Shown piece after piece: positions 30,901-37,354 of a stretch of 64,000 nt of DNA; position 1 is the stretch's first letter, and the number at the start of each line of letters is the position of its first letter. The notes beneath the pieces were generated by a model. It was given only the letters and a program-made list of their open reading frames with translations, was not told the origin of the DNA and searched no databases. The stretch lies in contig JAKLJX010000004.1 of NCBI GenBank assembly GCA_023150945.1, positions 1-64,000 of the forward strand, given 5' to 3'. The stretch comes from a bacterium. GTDB lineage: Bacteria > Zhuqueibacterota > Zhuqueibacteria > Zhuqueibacterales > Zhuqueibacteraceae. The position numbers were made by a program, and so were the translations under genes.

Positions 30901-30993
30901 GCCGGCGAGGCGGTGCCCAGCGGGATCTACTACTATCGCCTGGAAGTGGAAGGCGGGTTCGTGGAGACGAAGAAGATGGTGTTGGCGAAATAG
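27985..30993 (+). CDS. Secreted beta-propeller (SBBP-repeat) protein with T9SS-type tail
   Basis: About 1,000 residues. An N-terminal hydrophobic segment (LLFWAGLFLVGLSLHHFLA) acts as signal or anchor. It is followed by about 16 repeats of some 50-60 residues with the pattern A-V-D--GNVYVTG-S......D--T-KYD--G---W, the SBBP/7-fold beta-propeller repeat. The protein ends with the sorting tail. Its last ~50 codons are almost identical in DNA to those of the preceding gene, while the body is visibly richer in A/T. The start is uncertain: ATG at 27985 or 28006, neither with a good ribosome site. Function is unknown; surface display is inferred from the tail. Confidence 0.82.
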   Translation: MNGFATPMKSSKLLFWAGLFLVGLSLHHFLASGISRPVIASPIEQSISEMTESQTYSDELQTSWIKHYSSRTPANDRPTALAMDSEGNAYVTGSSENMPFGTDIQTFKYDLQGRVLWSASYDSPFHGDDTPVSLVVDQEGNVYVAGSSWGDDSRWDFLTIKYDAAGIEQWVARFHSSGTADDRISALALDDKGNTYVTGISGSASRGKFVTIKYNQNGRQQWIASLDCREDEPDSPSALLLDEAGNIYVTGTCGVGKNSDLVAAKYNNEGSQLWIRSYDGPGHNADRTPAATLDAAGNLFVTGTSARSSTGDDFVTMKYDPNGAEQWIVRYNGPKNLNDYARAIAVDATGNVLVAGTSFDSAGVSVFATLKYDSSGRELWVKRSPESQTSSYDVQALALHENGDVYVTGVREKSSLHATAITIKYDSAGVEQWTLRHDSSGHSINLPAALKLDNHDGVYLTGTKWQNAWNHDFATSKFSNSGAMQWFSDFGGEGWGDGYPSKLMIDSKENLCILATVGGIRGVLKYDAHGGEQNFFPCEAQANLITVDATDHVLIAGQTSAVAGRHGFVAKYDANGVLRWRVLHNLNANTNDLPVALVTDHVGSVYMTMFSNQNYLTVKYLSDGSLAWQANYNGPANGIDKPAGIAVDSAGSVYVTGSSAGLDSGRDYLTIKYDRHGARKWSKRLDVKNNDDDARALAVDMAGNVYVTGSAAQDFVTIKYDSNGVKKWIASLEGAWHGGWDRADGILVDAAGSVYVNGQSEPYYRVVKYDSIGKTQWVAGFEGIARYQHYMASSFAVDDSGNVYLSGRVGYIYNERNESCNASSLHFRTAKFHFADGRQLWSEIYDGPGHTNDYVVDLKIAESGALYVTGYSEGQACLCLSEDCWTAITTIKYKPAVAAAVVAEKHRQSSVFSLAQNYPNPFNPSTSIAYQLPQPAQVKLTVFNTLGQVVIRLVNRRQEAGFHTVMWHGRNFAGEAVPSGIYYYRLEVEGGFVETKKMVLAK

Positions 30994-31014
30994 AGACAAG
31001 TGGCTGCCGCGCCC

Positions 31015-31458
31015 TCAGCGGCCGGTGCTGCCGAAGCCGCCGGCCGACCGGGCGGTTTCATTCAACTCCTCCACCTCAACTAGTTCCGCCCGCGCCACGG
31101 CGGCAATCACAAGCTGCGCGATGCGATCGTGCGGGTTGATGGTGAAGGATTGCTGGCGGTGATGATTGATGACGATCACATTGATTTCCCCGCGATAGTC
31201 GGCATCCACCGTGCCCGGCGAATTCAACAGCGTGACCGCGTGATTGAGCGCCAAGCCGCTGCGCGGCCGCACCTGGGCTTCATAACCCGGCGGCAATTCC
31301 AACGCAATGCCGGTGGCAATCAATGCCGATTCGCCCGGCGCCAGCACTTTGGCCGTCTCCAGCCGGGCATACAAATCCATGCCGGCGGCAAGCGCAGTTT
31401 TGTATTCCGGCACGCGCGCCGCCGGATGCAGTTTCTTGACTTTGATGCGAATATTCAA
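31015..31458 (-). CDS. dut: Deoxyuridine 5'-triphosphate nucleotidohydrolase
   Basis: Hydrolyses dUTP to dUMP and pyrophosphate, keeping uracil out of DNA and feeding thymidylate synthesis. All five trimeric dUTPase motifs are present in order: [40 protein letters not shown] and the C-terminal GGFGSTGR. The start is a TTG at 31458 giving 147 residues, the usual length, with AAAGGA 9 bases upstream. A longer in-frame extension would run into the HD gene and is rejected. It is convergent with the propeller gene, with only 21 bases between the two stop codons. Confidence 0.95.
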   Translation of the reverse strand: MNIRIKVKKLHPAARVPEYKTALAAGMDLYARLETAKVLAPGESALIATGIALELPPGYEAQVRPRSGLALNHAVTLLNSPGTVDADYRGEINVIVINHHRQQSFTINPHDRIAQLVIAAVARAELVEVEELNETARSAGGFGSTGR

Positions 31459-31570
31459 GAGTGGACTATCCTTTTGAAGTTGGTGATATTCCCGGATTCT
31501 TCGTTCGTCTGATCCCGCCATTCGCCTAGCCAAAAATCGCAGCCACCTCCCGCTGCAGTTGTTCGAAAAG

Positions 31571-32116
31571 CTAAGTGTTGCATCCCTCCGGCAAGTTTTG
31601 CATGAGACTCTCCGCCACGCGGCGGTAATACCATTCCTGCTGCTCGCGGCCGCGATTGAAACGCTGCCACACCGCCTCTCCCAGGCGATGCTGTTCCAGC
31701 GCAATGCCGCGCAGATTGTGCAGCTTGTCCGCCGCCACCACCAGCTTGACCGGCGCGGGCGCGGTGGCGAGAAAGGTAATCGTGTGTTGTTTGCGCTTTT
31801 CCCAGGGCAGGGATTTGTCCGGCTCGGAGCATTGCGCCACCAGTTCGGCAATCGTGGCGCCGAAATCCCGGCGCAGCGCTGCGAGCGTTACCGGGGTGTC
31901 TTCGATCACGTCGTGCAGAATGCCCGCGACCACGACCTCGGTCGGGCAGCCGGCATCAAGCAGCAGCAAGCCGACGGCACAAGGATGCACGATGTAGGGG
32001 ATGTCAGTGCTCTTGCGCGTTTGCTGGCGGTGCGCGAAAGCGGCTGTGGCGAGGGCGCGGTCGATCATCGCCCAATCGTGGGTGTGGTTGTGAGTCTGGG
32101 TCTGAGAAATTTGCAT
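31571..32116 (-). CDS. HD-domain small alarmone hydrolase-like protein
   Basis: A 181-residue stand-alone HD protein resembling the hydrolase half of RelA/SpoT and metazoan MESH1. Key residues line up: R34 in HRQQTRK, H44 in PYIVHP, H68-D69 and E72-D73 in LHDVIEDT, and D130 and N134 in ADKLHNLR. There is no synthetase, TGS or ACT domain. Removal of the 3'-pyrophosphate of ppGpp is the likely reaction, although small HD proteins of this class can act on NADPH or other nucleotides. The ATG at 32116 has an AAAGG site. dut follows 112 bases downstream on the same strand. Confidence 0.8.
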   Translation of the reverse strand: MQISQTQTHNHTHDWAMIDRALATAAFAHRQQTRKSTDIPYIVHPCAVGLLLLDAGCPTEVVVAGILHDVIEDTPVTLAALRRDFGATIAELVAQCSEPDKSLPWEKRKQHTITFLATAPAPVKLVVAADKLHNLRGIALEQHRLGEAVWQRFNRGREQQEWYYRRVAESLMQNLPEGCNT

Positions 32117-32144
32117 CTGAAACCTTTGCTTTGGTACGCCGGTC

Positions 32145-32174
32145 AAAATACGAAATCGCCGCACTCACATTCAA
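32145..32174 (-). promoter_or_regulatory. Candidate promoter for the HD gene
   Basis: Minus strand: TTGAAT (32174-32169), 18-base spacer, TATTTT (32150-32145). It gives a leader of roughly 20 bases before the ATG at 32116. Confidence 0.35.
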
Positions 32175-32175
32175 G

Positions 32176-32187
32176 GCCGAATTCGGC
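32176..32187. promoter_or_regulatory. Perfect 12-bp palindrome between divergent promoters
   Basis: GCCGAATTCGGC lies just upstream of the -35 of the leftward promoter and 24 bases upstream of the -35 of the rightward one. Its position suits a shared operator; it could also be chance. Confidence 0.3.
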
Positions 32188-32211
32188 GGCGCACCGGAGA
32201 AGAGATCGCGC

Positions 32212-32240
32212 TTGACTTTCCATCTGCTGATGTCTACTTT
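32212..32240 (+). promoter_or_regulatory. Candidate promoter for the SpoIIE-phosphatase operon
   Basis: TTGACT (32212-32217), 17-base spacer, TACTTT (32235-32240). The -35 is near consensus and the -10 is weak. The leader to the ATG at 32403 would be about 155 bases. Confidence 0.35.
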
Positions 32241-32402
32241 GCCGGGCCTGACAAGCGAGTTGGTGTCCGTGCGAAAAAAAATCCAGCCTCGGTAACGGGA
32301 GTTGTATGCTCACCGGCCACAGGCTGCGGTTTGACGTTTTGTTTTTCAGTTGAGGCCGGGATTTCGACCCGGGCACAGGAATAACCGAAAACGACCTTCG
32401 GC

Positions 32403-34550
32403 ATGCGCCGCATTCTCAAGAACACGATACTTTCCGTTCCATTTTTGACCTTTCTCGGAGTGACGCTGGTCGACACCGTGTGGTTCATGATCGAGCGCAT
32501 CCCCGAGATCGTGCGCCTGTTGCGGGACGGCGTGTTGCTGGCGGCCATCGTGATGCTGTTGCCGCTGCGGCAGCAAATCAGGGTCTTCTCCGAGCGCCGC
32601 ATCTTTCACACCCTGCGCTACATCTTTTTGACCGCCCTCACCCCGCTGCTGGTGATGATTGTCGTTGACCAGTACTTGATCGCTGCCCCGGCTTCCCAGT
32701 TTCCCGCCTCGCGGCTGTTCGTTTCCACCCGCCATTTTCTCATCGGCACCGCGGCCGCGTTTCTGCTGGTGTTGCTGCACCTGCTGCTCTCCGGCCTGCT
32801 CGCCAATCTGATTTTCTACAAAAGCAAAAGCTCGACCCTGCGCAACTTTCGCCTGCTGGTGTTTGCCATGCTGCTGGTGGCGGCGACCTCTTCCGCGCGC
32901 GGCCGCGTGAGCTTCTTCGTGGCTTTCGAGCAAAACTGGCTCGCCGATGTCCCCTTCATTCTGCTGTTGCTGTTGATTGTGGTCAACGCTTTCCGCCATC
33001 GCTGGATCGATTATCTCAATCGCCGGCAGAAGTGGGTGGTGTTTCTCGCTTCCGGGCTGGCGTGCGGCCTGGGCATCATGTTGACGCAACGCATGGCCGG
33101 CAGCTTCGTGGCGGATTACAGCATCGCCTTTGCCGCGGTTTGTGGAGCGATCGCGCTGTTCTTCAGCGTCTATGCCGGAGTCACCGCCTTTGCGTTGCTG
33201 CTGCACTTGCCCACCGCGGGCAGCTTCGATGAAAAAATCAACGCCATCAAAACGCTGCAGGAGCTGAGCCAGTCCATCAGCCATTTCATGGAGCGCGAGC
33301 AACTGATGGCGATGATCACGCAACGGGCGCTGCAAGTCACGCGCTCCGATTTTGCCTGGCTGGAGCTGCTCGAAGAAAGCGGCGCGCCGCCGGTGTTGCG
33401 CTCGGCGGTCAATCTCACCGACCGCGAGCAGCAGGAGATGCCAATGAGCCGCGAATCCGGCATCAGCGGCTGGGTCATTCAAAATCAAAAGAGCCTGTTG
33501 ATCAATGACGTCACCGCGGAGGCGCGTGCTGCCGGTGTGCGGCCGTGGAAGAGGGACATTGGCGCCATTCTAGCGGTGCCGTTGATGTCGCGCGGCCAAA
33601 TTCTCGGCGTGCTGTTCTCGGCAAAACAGGATTACTTCGGCTACGATCAGTTCGATCAGGACATGCTGCAATCCTTCGCCGATCAAGCCGCCATTGCCTT
33701 TCACAATGCCCATTTGCTCGCGGAATCCATCGAGAAAGAGCGGTTGTCGCAGGAGTTGCGCGTCGCGCACGAAGCGCAGACCAAGCTGTTGCCCAAAGTC
33801 ATGCCGGAGGTGCCGGGCCTCGAGGTCGCGGGCGTCAGCGTGGCGGCGCAGGAAGTGGGTGGAGATTACTATGATGTTTTCACCCGCGGCCGCAAGCTCG
33901 TGGTGGTGGTGGGGGATGTTTCGGGCAAGGGCGCAGCCGCGGCATTCTACATGGCACAGGTGAAGGGCGTGGTCGAAGCGCTCGGTCGTCACTATGATTC
34001 GCCGCGTGAAGTGCTGATTCACACCAACCGCATTCTGAGCCGCAGCCTCGAGAAAAACCTGTTCATCACCTTGCTCTACGCCGTCTTTGACCCCGACAGC
34101 ATGACCATGACCTTCAGTCGCGCCGGCCACAATCCCCTGCTGCAATCGCCGTACACCAGCGTGCCAACTTTTCTGCAACCCGCGGGCATGGCCATTGGCT
34201 TGGAAGAAGGGCCGGCGTTTGAAGCCGCGCTGGAGGAGATGACGTTGCCGGTGGCCGCCGGCGATTTCTTCGTCTTTTACACGGACGGCGTGGTGGAGGC
34301 GCGCAACGACAACGAAGAAGAATTTCAGGAAAAATCGCTGCTGGCGGTGGTGCAACGCCGTGATTACAAGACAGCCGATGCGCTCAAGGATCGCATCTTG
34401 TTGAGCATCTATGATCATGTCGGACTCGCCAACACCCATGACGATTTTACCGTCGTCGTCGTGGGCGTCACGGAACAACCGCGCCGCAGCGCGCGAGCGC
34501 TGAGCACGGAGCCCGAAACAGAGGCCGCAGCCGCAGGAGTGCCGACATGA
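32403..34550 (+). CDS. Membrane PP2C-type (SpoIIE) serine phosphatase with GAF domain
   Basis: A 715-residue sensor phosphatase. The first ~270 residues contain about seven hydrophobic segments. A GAF domain follows (~280-450; ISHFMEREQLMAMITQRALQ to DQAAIAFHNAHLL). The C-terminal ~240 residues are a SpoIIE/RsbU phosphatase with GGDYYDVF, VVVGDVSGKGAAAAFYMAQ, FYTDGVVEARN and DDFTVVVVG, the metal-binding Asp/Gly motifs of the family. Such proteins usually dephosphorylate an anti-anti-sigma factor; no STAS or RsbW-type partner is nearby. Its stop overlaps the next ATG as ATGA. Confidence 0.9.
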   Translation: MRRILKNTILSVPFLTFLGVTLVDTVWFMIERIPEIVRLLRDGVLLAAIVMLLPLRQQIRVFSERRIFHTLRYIFLTALTPLLVMIVVDQYLIAAPASQFPASRLFVSTRHFLIGTAAAFLLVLLHLLLSGLLANLIFYKSKSSTLRNFRLLVFAMLLVAATSSARGRVSFFVAFEQNWLADVPFILLLLLIVVNAFRHRWIDYLNRRQKWVVFLASGLACGLGIMLTQRMAGSFVADYSIAFAAVCGAIALFFSVYAGVTAFALLLHLPTAGSFDEKINAIKTLQELSQSISHFMEREQLMAMITQRALQVTRSDFAWLELLEESGAPPVLRSAVNLTDREQQEMPMSRESGISGWVIQNQKSLLINDVTAEARAAGVRPWKRDIGAILAVPLMSRGQILGVLFSAKQDYFGYDQFDQDMLQSFADQAAIAFHNAHLLAESIEKERLSQELRVAHEAQTKLLPKVMPEVPGLEVAGVSVAAQEVGGDYYDVFTRGRKLVVVVGDVSGKGAAAAFYMAQVKGVVEALGRHYDSPREVLIHTNRILSRSLEKNLFITLLYAVFDPDSMTMTFSRAGHNPLLQSPYTSVPTFLQPAGMAIGLEEGPAFEAALEEMTLPVAAGDFFVFYTDGVVEARNDNEEEFQEKSLLAVVQRRDYKTADALKDRILLSIYDHVGLANTHDDFTVVVVGVTEQPRRSARALSTEPETEAAAAGVPT

Positions 34551-34891
34551 ACGCCTTCGAGCACCTCGCCGAACAGAAGATTCTCGCAGCGATTGCCAAC
34601 GGTGAATTCGACAATCTGCCTGGCCAGGGCCGGCCGCTCAATTGGGAAGACGATTCCGCCATTCCCGCCAGCCTGCGGCTGAGCTTCAAAATCTTGAAGA
34701 ATGCCAATATCTTGCCGGAGGAAATGCAGCTCAAGCAAGACCTTGCCGCATTGCAGGAACAGTTGGCAGGCGCGTCGGAAGCAGAGTCGCAATGGCTGCG
34801 CCGCCAGATTCGTGATTTGGAAACGCGCTTCCATCTCCTGATGGAGCGCCATCGCCGCTACCTCCGCAATCCCGCCTCCCGGCATGAATGA
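34547..34891 (+). CDS. DUF1992 (DnaJ-homologue subfamily C member 28-like) protein
   Basis: A 114-residue protein with the DUF1992 signature AEQKILAAIANGEFDNLPGQGRPL (quoted here as AEQKI...DNLPGQGRPL), followed by a helical, charge-rich tail. It lacks a J-domain. The family is widespread but its role is unclear. It overlaps the upstream phosphatase gene by ATGA and the downstream monooxygenase by 8 bases, so translation of all three is probably coupled. Confidence 0.85.
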   Translation: MNAFEHLAEQKILAAIANGEFDNLPGQGRPLNWEDDSAIPASLRLSFKILKNANILPEEMQLKQDLAALQEQLAGASEAESQWLRRQIRDLETRFHLLMERHRRYLRNPASRHE

Positions 34892-36227
34892 TTCCCGCGT
34901 GTGCATCATCGGCGCCGGAGCCTCCGGCATTGCCGCGGCAAAAGTGCTGCATGATCAGGGCATTCCCTTCGATTGTTTCGAGAAAGGTTCGATGGTCGGC
35001 GGCAACTGGCGCTATTTGAATGACAACGGCCAGTCCTCGGCGTATGCCTCGCTGCACATCAACACCTCGAAAACGCGCATGGCATTTTCTGATTTTCCCA
35101 TGCCGCAACACTATCCGGACTATCCCCACCACGCACAGATTGCCAAGTATTTCGATGACTACGTCGATCATTTCGGTTTTCGCGACAAGATCACTTTTCG
35201 CACCGAGGTGGTGCAAGCTGCGCCGGCGGCCGACGGAAGTTGGGAAGTCACGCTCGCCGGCGGCAAGAACTGCCGTTCTCGTGCCGTGCTGGTGGCAAAT
35301 GGCCATCACTGGGATCCGAAGTGGGCGCATTTCCCCGGTCGCTTCGACGGTCTGCAAATGCACTCGCATGATTACAAGACCCCCGATTTGTTTGCCGGGA
35401 AAAACGTCCTGGTAATCGGGATGGGAAATTCCGGCGTCGATATTGCCTGTGAAAGCAGCCGGGTGGCGGCACAGACGTTCCTCTCCACCCGGCGCAGCGC
35501 GCAGGTGATTCCCAAATACATTCTGGGCAGGCCGGTCGACCAATTCACCACGCCCTTCACCAGCATGCTGCCGCTGGCGGTGCAGTCGCTGAGCATGCGT
35601 TTGCTGCTTTGGGTGGCGCACGGTTCGCAGCGGCGGCTGGGCTTGCCGGAGCCGGCGCATAAGCTTCATCAGGCGCATCCCACCATTTCATCCGATTTGC
35701 TGACGTTGATCGGCCATGGGGGGATCAAGATCAAACCGAATGTCAAAATGCTCGCCGGCGACACCGTGGTGTTTGAAGACGGCAGCCGCGAGCGGATCGA
35801 CTGCATCGTTTACGCCACCGGCTACAATGTTTCCTTCCCGTTTTTCAAGCAGGAAGTTTTGTCGGTGCGGGACAATGAACTGCCGCTCTACCGCCGGGTC
35901 GTGTCCGTGCAGCATCCGCATCTTTATTTCATCGGTTTCTTGCAGCCGCTGGGCGCCATCATGCCGCTGGCCGAGCTGCAGGCGCAGTGGGTCGCCCGCT
36001 TGCTCACCGGAGAATGCAGACTGCCCAACGCCGCGGTGATGCAACGGGAAATCATTCGCGAACGCGAGCACTTGCGCCGGCGTTACGTCACCTCAGCCCG
36101 GCACACCATGCAGGTGGATTTCTTCCCCTATGTTCGGCAAATCAAGCGAGAGCTACGACGCAAAGGAGGGAGGAAGAAGGCGGCAATCGGAGAAAACGCG
36201 GGGAAAAAGGAGGTTGGCGGGCGTTGA
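34884..36227 (+). CDS. Flavin-containing monooxygenase-like protein
   Basis: A 447-residue FAD/NADPH enzyme. The N-terminal FAD-binding fold is VCIIGAGASGIAAAKVL, followed by GGNWRY and the FMO-type region near SDFPMP. The NADPH-binding fold is VLVIGMGNSGVDIACE, and YATGY closes the FAD domain (IVYATGYNVSFPFF). The family oxygenates soft nucleophiles (N or S); the substrate is unknown. The C-terminus is Lys/Arg/Gly-rich. The gene overlaps the DUF1992 gene and ends inside a hairpin shared with the convergent coiled-coil gene. Confidence 0.88.
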   Translation: MNDSRVCIIGAGASGIAAAKVLHDQGIPFDCFEKGSMVGGNWRYLNDNGQSSAYASLHINTSKTRMAFSDFPMPQHYPDYPHHAQIAKYFDDYVDHFGFRDKITFRTEVVQAAPAADGSWEVTLAGGKNCRSRAVLVANGHHWDPKWAHFPGRFDGLQMHSHDYKTPDLFAGKNVLVIGMGNSGVDIACESSRVAAQTFLSTRRSAQVIPKYILGRPVDQFTTPFTSMLPLAVQSLSMRLLLWVAHGSQRRLGLPEPAHKLHQAHPTISSDLLTLIGHGGIKIKPNVKMLAGDTVVFEDGSRERIDCIVYATGYNVSFPFFKQEVLSVRDNELPLYRRVVSVQHPHLYFIGFLQPLGAIMPLAELQAQWVARLLTGECRLPNAAVMQREIIREREHLRRRYVTSARHTMQVDFFPYVRQIKRELRRKGGRKKAAIGENAGKKEVGGR

Positions 36228-36235
36228 AACCCGCC
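36216..36235. terminator. Hairpin between convergent genes
   Basis: GGCGGG (36216-36221) pairs with CCCGCC (36230-36235) around an 8-base loop. The hairpin covers the stop codon of the monooxygenase gene and sits 8 bases beyond the stop of the opposing coiled-coil gene, so it could serve both strands. Confidence 0.35.
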
Positions 36236-36242
36236 CGGGCAT

Positions 36243-36869
36243 CTACTTCAGTGGAAGAGCTTCGAGCGAGGCCACGCAGGTATCGAGTTCCTGGAGTGCG
36301 CGATTCTGTGTGCCATCGGATTGCTCCAGCACCTCGACGCGACCATCGAGGCGATCATCACACGCAGCCAGCGCCTGCTTCTCGATTGTGAAGTCGTCAT
36401 GCTTTTTCATGACGCCATCAATCAGTGTGTAGATCTGATCTCTGAACTTTCTGTTCTCCTCTTCTATTATTTCCATCCGCCGGAGAATTCCATTGAACAA
36501 ATTCACCACGCTTTTCCAAAACGCCTTCATTTTCGCTTCACATTCAAGCTGCCGTTTTTCGATTCTTCTGAGCCTGTTCTTTAGATCGCGCTGACTGGAT
36601 CTCAAGGCCCGTAGGTTTTTCTCCAAGTTGAACTGTCTTTTCTCGAGCTTCTGCTGTCTCTTCTCGAGCTTCTGCTGTCCCTTTTCGAGATTGTTCTGGC
36701 GCTTTTCGAGATTATCCTGTCTCTTTTCGAGATTCAGTTGCCGTTGCGTGACGGTCTGCTGGCCACTCTTCAGACTGCGAAAGCCTTGTTCCATGCGGCG
36801 GCTCAGGCGTCTCAACTCCCGCTGGATCGGATCACTTTTCTTCGATTTTGATTGAGGCCGGGCTGGCAT
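36243..36869 (-). CDS. Coiled-coil protein with LEKRQ heptad repeats
   Basis: A 208-residue, highly charged protein with no signal peptide or membrane segment. Residues ~46-87 are six near-perfect heptads of the type (N/K)LEKRQ(N/Q/D), and the coiled coil continues to about residue 150. A less charged C-terminal third ends ...SLEALPLK. Not recognised as a named family. A rod-like structural or scaffold role is only a guess. It has its own promoter-like sequence just upstream (36907-36935) and a good GGGGAG ribosome site. Confidence 0.75.
   Translation of the reverse strand: MPARPQSKSKKSDPIQRELRRLSRRMEQGFRSLKSGQQTVTQRQLNLEKRQDNLEKRQNNLEKGQQKLEKRQQKLEKRQFNLEKNLRALRSSQRDLKNRLRRIEKRQLECEAKMKAFWKSVVNLFNGILRRMEIIEEENRKFRDQIYTLIDGVMKKHDDFTIEKQALAACDDRLDGRVEVLEQSDGTQNRALQELDTCVASLEALPLK
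36609..36734 (-). repeat. Six tandem 21-bp repeats encoding heptads
   Basis: Six in-frame 21-base units inside the coiled-coil gene, each encoding a heptad of the LEKRQ type. Neighbouring units differ by a few substitutions. The unit length makes copy-number change in-frame. Confidence 0.7.
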
Positions 36870-36878
36870 AGACGTCTC

Positions 36879-36935
36879 CCCTCAGATAAGTTTTACATGC
36901 GGCGGTATCATACAAATCTGAGGGCATAGAGGCAA
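36879..36935 (-). promoter_or_regulatory. Promoter with flanking inverted repeat for the coiled-coil gene
   Basis: Minus strand: TTGCCT (36935-36930), 17-base spacer, TATGAT (36912-36907). A perfect 9-bp inverted repeat, CCCTCAGAT (36879-36887) and ATCTGAGGG (36916-36924), flanks the -10. The proximal arm also overlaps the ribosome-binding site. Both features are visible; their use as an operator is inferred. Confidence 0.4.
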
Positions 36936-37354
36936 AACCTTTTTCTGAGTTTTTGCCGCATGGGATAGCGTGGAGTGAACTGAGCTTGGGCGCGCACAAC
37001 CGGCAGGGTTGAATCTGCGCCGCACCCAGGGCGAATAGTCTTGGACTTCGTCAATCGCCGGGCATGTGATCCTTGGCGCACCTCCAAAAGCGCAGCCCGG
37101 CGTGACTCCGATCACAGCGGCGCGCGCGCGAGTTTCATGGTTTTGCCTCAAGACGAAAGAATTCCGGACTCTTCCCGGCAATTTTTGCACCGCGCAGATT
37201 GTTATTGTCTCGTAGAGTGAAACCAATTGTTCTCGCATGATTCGCATTCATTCAGCCGTGCACACTTGAGAACGCGGCTGTTCACTGCGAGTCGAGTCTT
37301 TGACTTTTGGGTAATGTCGCAGCAAGTCTGAGAACCGTCCTTGCGCATGACGCC
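36936..37354. other. Gene-free stretch before the fusion gene
   Basis: About 420 bases with no supportable gene. The right end contains GAGAACCGTCC (37330-37340), identical to the first 11 bases of the structured element at 19224, but without the matching distal arm. Confidence 0.4.

Noticed and set aside
31459-31851. N-terminal extension of dUTPase
   Set aside because: It would overlap the HD gene on the same strand in another frame, its translation is Trp/Arg-rich and unlike the family, and the TTG at 31458 has a proper ribosome site.
36609-36734. CRISPR-like short regular repeats
   Set aside because: The 21-bp units are contiguous, without spacers, in frame inside a coiled-coil gene.
37330-37354. 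Fourth copy of the structured element before the fusion gene
   Set aside because: GAGAACCGTCC matches copy A exactly, but the GC-rich arm is degenerate and no complementary distal arm is found downstream.
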